Positions 27,802 through 36,940 of a stretch of 64,000 bases of DNA are shown here, piece by piece (position 1 is the stretch's first letter; the number at the start of each line of letters is the position of its first letter). The position numbers and the translations under genes are program-made. The notes under the pieces are model-generated. The model was not told the origin of the DNA and made no database searches. It saw nothing but the letters and a program-made list of their open reading frames with translations. The DNA lies in NCBI RefSeq assembly GCF_042680125.1, contig NZ_JBHTNY010000001.1. One strand, written 5' to 3'. This DNA is from Robinsoniella peoriensis. Its GTDB lineage: Bacteria > Bacillota > Clostridia > Lachnospirales > Lachnospiraceae.

Positions 27802-28731
27802 CTATTCCGAAAGCACATCAATATATTCTTCTGCAAATTTTGAAGCTACAGCTCCATCCGCCGTTGCAGTCACGATTTGTCTAAGGGGTTTCGTCCTTAC
27901 ATCGCCTACCGCAAATACTCCCGGCAGATTGGTCCTGGTTGTCTCATCTGCCACAATATATCCCCCGCTATCCAGGTCTGTCTGACCTTTAAACATATCT
28001 GTATTTGGAATTCTTCCTATGGCAACAAACACACCGTCACATGCCACTTTGATGTTGTCCCCGCTTTCTGTATCTTCTACTACTACACCGGTTACTTTCT
28101 GATCATAGAGTATTTCTTTTACTTTTGCATTCCAGATAAATTCTATATTTAAGCTCTGTTTTAAAGCAGACAAATAACTTTTAGAAGCTCTTAACTGATC
28201 TCTGCGGTGAACCAGATAAACCTTATTGCAAATCTTGGATAAAAACAGTGCGTCTGCTACAGCAGTATTGCCTCCGCCTACCACCACAACTGTCTTATTG
28301 CGGTAGAACATTCCATCGCAGGTAGCGCAATATGCAACGCCCCTGCCTTTTAGTTTCTGTTCTTCTTCCAATCCCATTTCTCTTGGATTTGCTCCCGTTG
28401 CCAATATGACTGTCCGGGCTAATAGATCACCTTCACTGGTATGAATTACTTTGGGCTGCGCATTTAGATCCACAGACTCTACTTCTGTAAATAAAGATTC
28501 TACACCAAACCGCTCGGCTCCCTGACGCATCTTTTCTCCCAGTTCATATCCATCTACACCTTCTTCAAAACCGGGATAATTATCTACCTGGCTTGTTGTA
28601 GCCATCTGGCCGCCTGCCGAAAGCTTCTCTATTACAAGTGTTTTTAAATTTGCCCTTGCGCTATATAATGCGGCAGTATAACCACCTGGTCCTCCGCCAA
28701 TTATAATCACATCTGATATCTTCTGTTCCAT
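27802..28731 (-). CDS. trxB: Thioredoxin reductase
   Basis: A 309-residue flavoprotein that uses NADPH to reduce thioredoxin. It has an FAD-binding GGGPGGYTAALYSAR near the N-terminus, the redox-active CATC within YCATCDGMFYRN near residue 135, the NADPH-binding GGGNTAVADAL, and the C-terminal FAD motif FAVGDVRTKPLRQIVTA. I prefer the ATG at 28729-28731, eight bases after GGAGAGGAG; a GTG three codons upstream lies within that site. It begins 16 bases downstream of trxA and is the last gene of the DUF6132-trxA-trxB operon. Confidence 0.95.
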   Translation of the reverse strand: MEQKISDVIIIGGGPGGYTAALYSARANLKTLVIEKLSAGGQMATTSQVDNYPGFEEGVDGYELGEKMRQGAERFGVESLFTEVESVDLNAQPKVIHTSEGDLLARTVILATGANPREMGLEEEQKLKGRGVAYCATCDGMFYRNKTVVVVGGGNTAVADALFLSKICNKVYLVHRRDQLRASKSYLSALKQSLNIEFIWNAKVKEILYDQKVTGVVVEDTESGDNIKVACDGVFVAIGRIPNTDMFKGQTDLDSGGYIVADETTRTNLPGVFAVGDVRTKPLRQIVTATADGAVASKFAEEYIDVLSE

Positions 28732-28747
28732 GCCGGTCACTCCTCTC

Positions 28748-29080
28748 CTACTCTTTCGTAATCCCCAGTTCCTTCATCCAGCCTTCTATCTGAGACTTAG
28801 CCGTAGGTGCTACCAGCGGTTCGCCTGCTGCCTTTCCATTTTGAAATGCAATCAGTGTCGGTATCGTCATAACATCAAATTTCTCTGCCAGTTCCGGTTC
28901 ATCATCAATATTGAGCTTGCCAACTTTTAAAATATTCTGATATTCTTCTGCAATCTGATCAACTGAGGGTGCAATTCTTTTGCAATAGCCGCACCACGGT
29001 GCCCAGAAGTCTACTACCGTAATTTTACCTTCTTCTATTTCTCTGTTAAAATTTTCCTTTGTTAATAATGTTCCAGCCAT
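28748..29080 (-). CDS. trxA: Thioredoxin
   Basis: A 110-residue thioredoxin with the fold intact and cis-proline motif TIPTLIAFQNG. The active site reads WAPWCGYCKRIAP, so the usual CGPC is CGYC. Replacing the proline normally raises the redox potential, making the protein a weaker reductant. The start ATG follows GGAGG by eight bases; a GTG five codons upstream has no better site. It is co-transcribed with its reductase and a small membrane protein, which suggests the three act as one redox unit. Confidence 0.93.
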   Translation of the reverse strand: MAGTLLTKENFNREIEEGKITVVDFWAPWCGYCKRIAPSVDQIAEEYQNILKVGKLNIDDEPELAEKFDVMTIPTLIAFQNGKAAGEPLVAPTAKSQIEGWMKELGITKE

Positions 29081-29121
29081 TTGTATTACCTCCACTTTCT
29101 GTTTATCTGCTTGTTTTTAAT

Positions 29122-29373
29122 TTATTTCTTATCGACATCCATTGCATTTTCTATGGAATTTTTATCCTTAGGTGCCGGTTCCCAGAATCCAACCGCAAGA
29201 ATCAATCCGATTATCCCTCCAAAGACCATACTTTTCATAGGGTCTGAAGTAATGGCACAGGTACCGCTGATGCACCCGATCTGCCAGTAATATAGATATC
29301 CGGCAGCTATGCCTCCCAATATAAAAATCAGAGGTTTTATAAATCTTTTCATCGTTTTCCTGTCAAATCTCAT
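29122..29373 (-). CDS. DUF6132-like small membrane protein
   Basis: The 83-residue protein starts at an ATG with AGGAGG upstream. It has two membrane helices (LIFILGGIAAGYLYYW, and MVFGGIIGLILAVGF) joined by a loop with IGCISGTCAITSDP. The G-C-x-S-G-T-C-A-I-T-S-x-P loop, carrying two cysteines, is the hallmark of the DUF6132 family. As first gene of an operon with trxA and trxB, it may pass electrons or sulfur across the membrane, but the function is not established. Confidence 0.75.
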   Translation of the reverse strand: MRFDRKTMKRFIKPLIFILGGIAAGYLYYWQIGCISGTCAITSDPMKSMVFGGIIGLILAVGFWEPAPKDKNSIENAMDVDKK

Positions 29374-29442
29374 AGTTGCCTCCTTTGTATATCCATATAT
29401 GTGGATCACAATTTTTTATCTGTAACTTTTTTTGTTTCATTT

Positions 29443-29479
29443 ATACTGTAATTATAATGGTTACAGTATGGTTTGTCAA
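29443..29479 (-). promoter_or_regulatory. Promoter and palindromic operator of the trx operon
   Basis: On the minus strand TTGACA (29474-29479) and TATAAT (29451-29456) have a 17-base spacer, a full consensus promoter. Laid over its spacer and -10 is a perfect inverted repeat, ATACTGTAA-N9-TTACAGTAT (29443-29469), positioned for repression. Confidence 0.85.
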
Positions 29480-29518
29480 TATATTTTCTAAATTAATTAA
29501 TTTCCAGATTCAGACAAG

Positions 29519-29570
29519 AAAAAAGCCTGCGGATTCCAAAACCTTTTCGGTTTGTTCCGCAGACTTTTTT
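29519..29570 (-). terminator. Terminator after the orphan sugar-binding protein gene
   Basis: On the minus strand AGTCTGCGGAA pairs with TTCCGCAGGCT and is followed by TTTTTTC. Confidence 0.85.
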
Positions 29571-29589
29571 GAAGTATATCTTTGATACT

Positions 29590-29662
29590 TAGTATTTCTT
29601 TGTTTCTTAGTTTACTTTGTTTCTTAGTTTCTTTGTTTCTTAGTATTTCTATGTTTCTTAAT
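29590..29662 (-). repeat. Short tandem repeat at the 3' end of the binding-protein gene
   Basis: Minus-strand units close to ACTAAGAAACAAAGAA recur four to five times between the stop codon and the terminator; the first unit contains the stop codon. Looks like slippage-generated duplication. Confidence 0.6.
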
Positions 29663-30656
29663 ATTTCCGGTTAGGAAGTTCCTTTGCCGCCGTCTCAGAA
29701 GGATAAATTCCTTCTTCTACATATTGAAGTTTATCGACGGACTCTCCGCTCATAATTTTTTTTGCAATTTCCGCCACCCGGGGACCATGCAGAGGATTAC
29801 ATTCTATGGAAACGTTTAATTTTCCTTCTATCATAGCCTCAAATGCTGCTTTCACTGCATCAAAAGATACGATGGCAATGTCTTTACCGGGCTTCTTGCC
29901 TATCTCTTCTATTGCTTCAATTGCTCCAAATGCCATATTGTCATTCTGGGCTATCACCACATCAATATCCGGATTCTTCTGAAGACAGTATTCCATCGCT
30001 TTTTTGCCCTTAGTCTGAATAAAATCTCCCAGCTGCTCAGATACGATCTCATAGTTCTGATATTTTTTGATTGCTTCGTTAAATCCCTTGGTACGGCCTA
30101 TTTCGGCAGTCGATCCTATTGTACCTTTTAAGATTGCAATCTGATGGTGATCACTTCCCTCACCTCGTGCTTCCATATATTTTACCAGCCAATCCGCTGC
30201 GGCACGTCCCTCCTTCTCAAAATCAGACCCGACCCAGCATGTATACAGAGAATCATCCTTTACATTAATCATTCGGTCTACGACAATTACCGGTATCCCT
30301 GCATCCTTTGCCTCTTCCAGCACAGTATCCCAGCCATCTTCCGTGACAGGTGCAATCACAATGACATCTACCTCCTGTGAAATAAAATCCCGGACTGCTT
30401 TGGTCTGGTTCTGCTGCTTTTGCTGTGCATCGGAGATCAGAAGGCGGAAACCATTTTCCACACTCAATGCTTCTTTCATCGATTCCGTATTGGCAATTCT
30501 CCAGTCAGATTCCGCTCCGATCTGGGCAAACCCTACTGTTATCAAGTTTTTTTCTTCGGCAGATATTGTTTCTCTGTAATTCTTTGTTATAGTGCAGCCT
30601 GCCAGGAGTATACTTGCTATTGTAATACAAAGTATCCATATTTTTTTCTTTTCCAT
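29658..30656 (-). CDS. Orphan sugar-binding lipoprotein, YtfQ-like
   Basis: This 332-residue lipoprotein has a lipobox (ILLAGC) after a short signal and a type I periplasmic binding-protein fold (Peripla_BP_4) with VGFAQIGAESDWR, the hinge APVTEDGWDTVLEEAK and the closing ECNPLHGPRV. It shares these segments with the binding protein at 39938-41092 but lacks that protein's Ala/Thr linker. It follows a histidine kinase and response regulator in one operon and has no permease or ATPase beside it. It may be the extracellular sensor subunit for that kinase, as XylFII is for LytS in solventogenic clostridia, or a second receptor for the ABC importer. The ATG was chosen over a TTG nine codons upstream. 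Confidence 0.85.
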   Translation of the reverse strand: MEKKKIWILCITIASILLAGCTITKNYRETISAEEKNLITVGFAQIGAESDWRIANTESMKEALSVENGFRLLISDAQQKQQNQTKAVRDFISQEVDVIVIAPVTEDGWDTVLEEAKDAGIPVIVVDRMINVKDDSLYTCWVGSDFEKEGRAAADWLVKYMEARGEGSDHHQIAILKGTIGSTAEIGRTKGFNEAIKKYQNYEIVSEQLGDFIQTKGKKAMEYCLQKNPDIDVVIAQNDNMAFGAIEAIEEIGKKPGKDIAIVSFDAVKAAFEAMIEGKLNVSIECNPLHGPRVAEIAKKIMSGESVDKLQYVEEGIYPSETAAKELPNRKY

Positions 30657-30689
30657 TTTCCTACCGATCCTATTTTGCAACAAACTAGT

Positions 30690-32315
30690 TTATACCACAC
30701 TTTTCATTCGATAATCTTTGGGGGTACATCCTACTTCTTTCTTAAATATGTAATAAAAATAATGCGCATCCCGATATCCCAGCCTGCTGCCTATATCCGA
30801 CGTCTTCATACTGCTGCACCTGAGCATCTCTTTTGCTTTATTAAGCCTGGTCTGTGTTAAATACTCTACAAAAGTCTTGCCCTCCACCTGCCTGAAGACT
30901 CTGCTAAAGTGATTAGGGCTTACATTCACATAGGCAGCAACTGCATTCAGGGAAATCTTCTCATCACCATAATGCTCATTGATATAATCTTTCGCATCTT
31001 CGATCCAGCCTTCTAACCGGCTTTTGGACATCTGGTCACGCGATTCAATGCAGAGATCCACAATTTTTATAAGATAATTTCTGGTCAGCTCCCGGGAACT
31101 GATATTCGTAAGAAGATCGCCTACTTTTGTATGATGTTCTTTTAAGCGTTCTTCCTTGTTCCCAATTTTTTTCAGAAACCGGAGGGCTGCAAAATTCGTA
31201 TCCAATACTATATATTGGCGAAAGATCATAGAATCCATGTTTGCTTTCCCTATACTTTCGATATAGGTATCTATAAAGTCTGCCACCTCCTGTTGTGAGC
31301 CGTTTTTGAGAAAGTCTTCCAGGATATCCTTGTCCATCCTGCCCAGGTCAATCTCATCCATATTCATCCGCATTCCCTGATCTTTGTCTATATCCTGAAG
31401 CTCTGCGCTGAATACCACATTCTTTGTCTGGTCAAACAACCTGTACGCAAATGCCTTATTTGCCTGATAATAGCATTTTGTTATATCCCGCAGCCTTGTA
31501 AAGCATTGCCCTATCCCGGCAAAATACCGGTATCCGGTCCACGTCAGGATAACCTGATCCAACGTTTTAAGGATTTTGTTTACGACGCATTTCAGCTCAT
31601 CCCGGTCTTTTCCCTTGACAAGAATTGCCCCGCCTTCTGATTCCCGGTTAAAGTATACTGCCTTGCACTGCTTTTCCTCCAGCTTCTCTGCTATTATATT
31701 CATGATGTCCTGTTCGCTTAATTCTACCTGTACATCTGTTTTCTCCTTCCAGCACTGAAACAGGATTATATTATACTCCTTGGCTGCAAGGTCAATCTCA
31801 AGCTGCAGCCCTCTGGATATGATTTCCGATACAGAACACCTGTCGGATATCATATCGTTAAATAACTGGTTCTTTTTCAGTATTCTTTTTTTCTCACGTT
31901 CCATTTCATAAAGTTCAATATACTTTCTCTTCTGTTTTTCTATTTCGATCTGTTCTCTGACCTGAATCATGATATTCAAAAGCTTTCTGGCATCCACAGG
32001 CTTTGACAGATAATCAACAATACCGATTTTCAGTGCCCTGTTGGCATAGACAAAATGCTCAAATCCGCTAATGATAATAATCTTAATCTGCGGCATTTCC
32101 CTTTTCACTAATTCACTAAGTTCCAGTCCGTCCATAAACGGCATCATAATGTCTGTAATCAGCAGATCCGGCTTCGTTTCCTGGATCATCGGATACGCTA
32201 ATTCGCCGTCACCGGCCTCTCCAACCAGACACAGTCCATTTGCCTCCCAGTCAATCCTGCGCTTGATCCCTTCCCGGATGACAGTTTCGTCTTCCACTAT
32301 AAAAACTTTTATCAT
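30690..32315 (-). CDS. YesN-type response regulator with AraC output domain
   Basis: This 541-residue regulator has a receiver domain at residues 1-120 (acidic pocket VEDE, phospho-acceptor in LLITDIMMP, Lys in LSKPV). A long middle region of about 300 residues links it to an AraC double helix-turn-helix at 435-538 ending GYRDAHYFYYIFKKEVGCTPKDYR. It lies 18 bases after the kinase stop codon and has AAAGGGAGAA before its ATG, so the two form a two-component pair. It likely activates the sugar ABC genes or the secreted glycosidases. It is one of three paralogues in this region (others at 34006 and 41247). Confidence 0.9.
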   Translation of the reverse strand: MIKVFIVEDETVIREGIKRRIDWEANGLCLVGEAGDGELAYPMIQETKPDLLITDIMMPFMDGLELSELVKREMPQIKIIIISGFEHFVYANRALKIGIVDYLSKPVDARKLLNIMIQVREQIEIEKQKRKYIELYEMEREKKRILKKNQLFNDMISDRCSVSEIISRGLQLEIDLAAKEYNIILFQCWKEKTDVQVELSEQDIMNIIAEKLEEKQCKAVYFNRESEGGAILVKGKDRDELKCVVNKILKTLDQVILTWTGYRYFAGIGQCFTRLRDITKCYYQANKAFAYRLFDQTKNVVFSAELQDIDKDQGMRMNMDEIDLGRMDKDILEDFLKNGSQQEVADFIDTYIESIGKANMDSMIFRQYIVLDTNFAALRFLKKIGNKEERLKEHHTKVGDLLTNISSRELTRNYLIKIVDLCIESRDQMSKSRLEGWIEDAKDYINEHYGDEKISLNAVAAYVNVSPNHFSRVFRQVEGKTFVEYLTQTRLNKAKEMLRCSSMKTSDIGSRLGYRDAHYFYYIFKKEVGCTPKDYRMKSVV

Positions 32316-32333
32316 AATAATTCTCCCTTTTTC

Positions 32334-33791
32334 CTAATCCACAGCTTTGCTGCACACAGGTATCTTGAAATAAACCTCTGTACCAACGCCGTACTCACTT
32401 GTGATATGTATTTTACACTCCTCTCCGTAAATGAGGCTTAGCCTTTCATTGACATTTAAAAGTCCAAACCCACTCTTACTGTCAGAGAGCTGTTCTCCTT
32501 TAAGCTCGTTCTCCAACCTGTTTAATTCCTCCGGACTCATACCCCGTCCGGTATCTTTTACGGAAAAGTGAATATAGTCTCCTATACGGTATCCTTTTAC
32601 ACTGAGCTTCCCTTTTCCTCTTTTGTTCTTAATCCCATGATAAAGGGCATTTTCTACAATGGGCTGCAGGCAGATCTTCAGAATATAATTACATCGTATC
32701 TCCTGATCCATCTCAACCTCGTAGTCCAGAATATCCTGATACCGGAACTGCTGGATCATCAGGTAGCTTCTTACATGTGATTCCTCCTCAGCCAGGGTAA
32801 TAAACTCCTGCCCCTTGCTTAATGTAGTACGGAAGAAGATGGAAAGCTGGTCCACCATCTGCACTACCTGTTCATTTTGCTCATCTTCTGCAAGCCAGAT
32901 AATGGTATCCAGGGTGTTATATAAGAAATGCGGATTTATCTGCGCCTGCAGTAATTTCAGCTCCGTCTTCCTCAGGTGGATCTGTTCATTGCGAACATCC
33001 TCCACAAGGCTTCCTATTTTCTTAACCATAATATTAAAGCTGTTTCCAAGCACCTCCATCTCTTCCATAGGATCAATCCTTACCTGAATATCAAAATTTC
33101 CTTTTGCAACCTCTTTCGTGCTGTCACATAACTCCCGGACCGGACGTTCAATACTTTTTGATATACGGTTTGTAAGTATTAAAACCAAAAAAATAATGGC
33201 AAAACCAATAATAACACAGTATTGAATGGATGTCCCGATCTGAACTTCCAGCTCCGTTTTCACCACTTTTGCATGTTCCGCTTCATATCTGATATAATCT
33301 GACATTTTTTCATCTACCAGCTCTGTAAACTGGTAAATATCTTTGTCTAATATCTCCGTGTTATCTTTCCTGCCCAAAACAGGTTCATTTTTCTCTATAT
33401 TCTCCATTGTGTTTTTTAATTGTTTTAAAAGACGGAGAATTGCATCGATCCTGTCTACGCTGTTTTCTGTTGTGGCAGTCTCCTTCAGCTTTTCCAGAAT
33501 AATTTTTGCCTGATTTATATCCTCATATGGCTTAACCTCTTCAAATGTAACCGCACCTGCTACGATCCGGTACATTTTATAATCCAGTTCTGAGCGGAAA
33601 TCGGAGTTAAATTCCGTAGCCGCTGCCATATTGTTAATCACCGCACTGTATTTTTCATTATAAGAAACCATCAGCAGAATCATCCAAATAATTAATATAA
33701 TAAATGGTATAATAATGCCGCTCCTTAGAATCATCAGCTTTCTTCGTATAGAACATCTGTCAAACCGGGACTCCACATCCTTCCAACCCAT
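32334..33791 (-). CDS. YesM-type sensor histidine kinase
   Basis: The 485-residue membrane kinase has transmembrane helices near residues 22-45 and 195-215. They enclose a helical extracellular region of about 150 residues. A HAMP domain follows (ISKSIERPVRELCDS), then a His_kinase motif with the phospho-acceptor in INPHFLYNTLD, then a HATPase_c domain (QPIVENALYHGI, DTGRGM, GFGLLNV). The extracellular part is too simple to be a classic sugar receptor, so it may sense through a binding protein such as the one two genes downstream. No other kinase lies in the window, so it could serve all three YesN-type regulators. Confidence 0.9.
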   Translation of the reverse strand: MGWKDVESRFDRCSIRRKLMILRSGIIIPFIILIIWMILLMVSYNEKYSAVINNMAAATEFNSDFRSELDYKMYRIVAGAVTFEEVKPYEDINQAKIILEKLKETATTENSVDRIDAILRLLKQLKNTMENIEKNEPVLGRKDNTEILDKDIYQFTELVDEKMSDYIRYEAEHAKVVKTELEVQIGTSIQYCVIIGFAIIFLVLILTNRISKSIERPVRELCDSTKEVAKGNFDIQVRIDPMEEMEVLGNSFNIMVKKIGSLVEDVRNEQIHLRKTELKLLQAQINPHFLYNTLDTIIWLAEDEQNEQVVQMVDQLSIFFRTTLSKGQEFITLAEEESHVRSYLMIQQFRYQDILDYEVEMDQEIRCNYILKICLQPIVENALYHGIKNKRGKGKLSVKGYRIGDYIHFSVKDTGRGMSPEELNRLENELKGEQLSDSKSGFGLLNVNERLSLIYGEECKIHITSEYGVGTEVYFKIPVCSKAVD

Positions 33792-34005
33792 TTGTACCTG
33801 TCTCCCTCTGCCGCTTTTATCTGAAACAATTCTGATAAAACCCTGTTATTTAATATTTTATAATTGACAAAAAGGGCCTATCAGATATTCTGTCAAGAAT
33901 TTTTCTGTATCAGACCCGAAATGCTTTCCTTATATACTTATTATAAGAATAATGTTTTTTATGATCAATGGGTTTTCTTATCAAAAAAGTACGAAAATGT
34001 ATCAT

Positions 34006-35646
34006 TTATCTGATCTCCTTTCTCTGCACTTTAATCCGATAATCTTTAGGCGTACAGCCCTCCATTTTTTTAAACAGATAATAGAAGTAGTGAGAATCTT
34101 TATAACCGACTTCATAACCAACATCTGAAATTCTGATATTGGTGGAGCGCAGCAATTCTTTTGCCCTTTCAATACGAATATCCGTAAGGTACTCTACAAA
34201 AGTAATCCCGGTTTCCTGGCTGAAAATACGGCTGAAATGGTTGGGACTTACATTTACCCGGGCAGCTGTTGTATTCAAGGATATATCCTCATCGTTATAA
34301 TGAATCCTGATAAACTCTTTGGCACACTCTACCATATCAGCATATTTGTTTACAGCCGCCAGTTCTCTCAGGTTCATACAGTTTTCAAAACTTTGTATAA
34401 TATACTGCTTTGTTTTACCAAGTGAACGGGTAAACATCATGATATCACCGAATTCAGGAAACCTTTTCTGAAGATCCTCCCTGGTGCGCCCAATGCTTTC
34501 TAAGAACTGAACAATCTGAAAATTAATATCCAATATAATATACTGCCGGAACATTAATGAATCCATATTGTTTTCTCCAAGGCTCCGGATAAATTTTTCC
34601 ACAAACAGCTCAATGTCGCTTTTCAAACCGCTTTTTAAAAAATTCAATGCAACTTTACTATCCATATGATTTGAAGCTACATCCATCAAGCTGAATGGTT
34701 TTTCTTTTTCCAAATCCCCTGCATGAATGTCACCTCCATAAAGTACCTTATTTCCTAAGGTAAGAAACCGGTAGGTATACGCTCTGTTTGCATATTGATA
34801 ACTAAGTGCAATATCTTTAAGATCCAGCACGTTTTTCCCAATTCCGATAAAATAATGCAGCTTATGGCTTGCATCCGTCTCCTTTGAAATAATCCGTATG
34901 CATTTGGATATCGTCTGATCTACTTCCTTGGGCGTCTTACCTGTAATTAATAATGCCGCACCTTCTGCCAAATGATCAAAATAAATCAGATTTTTATCCT
35001 TCTCAAACGCTTCCACCAGAAATGCTTCCACCTGCATATAGTCCTGGCGATATTCCATATGGTCATCATAACTGGATGCAGAGATTTTGTATAGTAAAAA
35101 ATTATAAGCACCTGCTTCCAGATCCAGTCCCAGGCTTTCTCCTTTCTGCTTCAGTTCGAAAGCAGTACCCTTACCGCCTAACAGTTCATTATAAAACTGA
35201 TATTTTAATATCTCATAATCTTTCTGTGTTTCTTTCTCATATTGTTCCAGAAATAATGTCTGGGCCCTCTCCTCTTCTAAATCCGCTTTCATTTCCAACA
35301 GTGACTGCAGCAGTCTTGCACTGGTCACCGGCTTTAAGAGATACTCTGCTACCCCAAGCCTGATTGCCTGCTTTGCATATGAAAAATCATCATACCCGCT
35401 CAAAATAAGTATTTTCATCTCCGGGAACTCTTCTTTTACCAATCTGCATAATTCCAACCCATCCATAAAAGGCATTTTAATATCTGTTATGAGAATATCC
35501 GGCCTTATCTTTCGTATCATCGAAAGTGCCTTTTCTCCATCCTCTGCCTCACCGGAAAAGAGAAAGCCGTTTTCTTCCCACTTCACCCTCCTTTTAATAC
35601 CCTCCCGAATAGTCATTTCGTCTTCTGCCAGAAATACTTTAATCAT
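34006..35646 (-). CDS. YesN-type response regulator with AraC output domain
   Basis: A 546-residue paralogue of the regulator at 30690. Its receiver keeps AEDE, ILITDIKMP and LLKPV; the C-terminus ends GYKDSHYFYYLFKKMEGCTPKDYR. The ATG follows GGAGGACAAT; seven codons of extra open frame upstream are not used. It lies between the ABC importer terminator and the kinase gene but has 214 bases before the kinase, so it probably has its own transcript. TATACT preceded by TTGATG 16 bases upstream (about 35737-35765, minus strand) is a plausible promoter. No partner kinase is adjacent. Confidence 0.88.
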   Translation of the reverse strand: MIKVFLAEDEMTIREGIKRRVKWEENGFLFSGEAEDGEKALSMIRKIRPDILITDIKMPFMDGLELCRLVKEEFPEMKILILSGYDDFSYAKQAIRLGVAEYLLKPVTSARLLQSLLEMKADLEEERAQTLFLEQYEKETQKDYEILKYQFYNELLGGKGTAFELKQKGESLGLDLEAGAYNFLLYKISASSYDDHMEYRQDYMQVEAFLVEAFEKDKNLIYFDHLAEGAALLITGKTPKEVDQTISKCIRIISKETDASHKLHYFIGIGKNVLDLKDIALSYQYANRAYTYRFLTLGNKVLYGGDIHAGDLEKEKPFSLMDVASNHMDSKVALNFLKSGLKSDIELFVEKFIRSLGENNMDSLMFRQYIILDINFQIVQFLESIGRTREDLQKRFPEFGDIMMFTRSLGKTKQYIIQSFENCMNLRELAAVNKYADMVECAKEFIRIHYNDEDISLNTTAARVNVSPNHFSRIFSQETGITFVEYLTDIRIERAKELLRSTNIRISDVGYEVGYKDSHYFYYLFKKMEGCTPKDYRIKVQRKEIR

Positions 35647-35820
35647 ATTGTCCTCCGTCCTTAGCATATTTCCACACTATTGACCGTACTACTCCCTGGT
35701 TAGTATTCTGCAAACTCTGCAGATATGACTCACGGTACAGCATAGTATATTATCGTTATAATAACCATCAAAAGCAATAGTGTTCACATGATCTTTGTAT
35801 CTTTATACAATATTCAATAT

Positions 35821-35875
35821 AAAAAGGGCTGTCTTGAAAAGCGATATTTATGCTTTTATTGACAGCCCTGCTTTT
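35821..35875 (-). terminator. Terminator of the sugar ABC operon
   Basis: On the minus strand AAAAGCAGGGCTGTC pairs with GACAGCCCTTTTT. The loop contains a smaller hairpin. Confidence 0.85.
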
Positions 35876-35920
35876 ATTTATGTTTTTATTTTTAATGCTG
35901 CCTACCCAGCAATACCCTCA

Positions 35921-36940
35921 TTATTTTTTCAATTTCATTCTTGCAAATATAGATTGTAAAACTATAAAGAAACAAAGTAATGCAGATAATACGATTCTTA
36001 CCCACCAGCTGGACAGTGTTCCCTGGGTTGTGATCAAGCTGGATATGGAACCTTTGATTAATACGCCGAACAGTGTTCCAAATGGTGTTCCAACACCTCC
36101 GCTCAGCAGAGTACCTCCGATAACGGCAGATGAGATGGCATCCATTTCCAGCCCTTTTGCCTGCTCCACAAATCCTGCGCAGCTGTTGAGGCAGAAGAGA
36201 AATCCTCCGATACCAGCCAAAAGTCCATTTAATATATATGCACACAGTTTGGTCTTACGAACATTGATACCCATCATTAGGGCGCTTTGCTGATTACCTC
36301 CGATTGCATATAACTTACGTCCAAACTTTGTATATTTCATAATAATAATTACAACAATGAGAATGATCAGGGCTATGACCACCGTGGGGTATATGTACGC
36401 CGCCTGGAAGACGCCTTTCTTACTCACAGTACCAAAAGGCATGTTAATTTTATAATTTGCCCAATTTAAAAACACTTCATTTTTAATAGAAATCATATCT
36501 GTACTGACTATAGCTGTCAGACCGCGTCCAAAAAACATACCCGCCAGCGTAACAATAAATGGCTGAATGTCCAGAAAAGAGATTAAAAATCCCTGAATCA
36601 CGCCATATGCCAGGCCTATCACCAGTGCAAGCAATACAGCAGTATAAGCACTTGCGCCATTATTCTCCATCTGATTGGCAGCCACCATACACACCAGCGC
36701 TGTCACAGAACCTACGGAAATATCAATTCCTCCTGTGATCATTACAATAGTCTGACCCATTGCAATTACCAGAAGCCCTGCATTTGAAATAAACAGGTTC
36801 AGAAACATCTGCGGTTTCGCAAATCCTTTATCATTAAAGATAATCATACCAGCGGCATACATGATCACGAACAACAGTATCGTAATCATAAGGAGGAAAC
36901 TGTTTCCATTCAGTTTTTTCTTATTATTTAAACTTTTCAT
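35921..36940 (-). CDS. Sugar ABC transporter permease, YjfF-like
   Basis: The 339-residue permease of the BPD_transp_2 (ribose/galactofuranose) family has about nine to ten membrane helices. Signature parts are GGIDISVGSVTAL, IQPFIVTLAGMFFGRGL and GLEMDAISSAVIGGTLLSGGVG. Its start overlaps the stop of the other permease (TAATG), so they are translationally coupled, and AAGGAGGGAATC supplies the ribosome site. Two different permeases with one ATPase is the YtfT/YjfF arrangement of galactofuranose importers in E. coli. In this glycosidase context arabinofuranose or another furanose is likely. Confidence 0.88.
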   Translation of the reverse strand: MKSLNNKKKLNGNSFLLMITILLFVIMYAAGMIIFNDKGFAKPQMFLNLFISNAGLLVIAMGQTIVMITGGIDISVGSVTALVCMVAANQMENNGASAYTAVLLALVIGLAYGVIQGFLISFLDIQPFIVTLAGMFFGRGLTAIVSTDMISIKNEVFLNWANYKINMPFGTVSKKGVFQAAYIYPTVVIALIILIVVIIIMKYTKFGRKLYAIGGNQQSALMMGINVRKTKLCAYILNGLLAGIGGFLFCLNSCAGFVEQAKGLEMDAISSAVIGGTLLSGGVGTPFGTLFGVLIKGSISSLITTQGTLSSWWVRIVLSALLCFFIVLQSIFARMKLKK

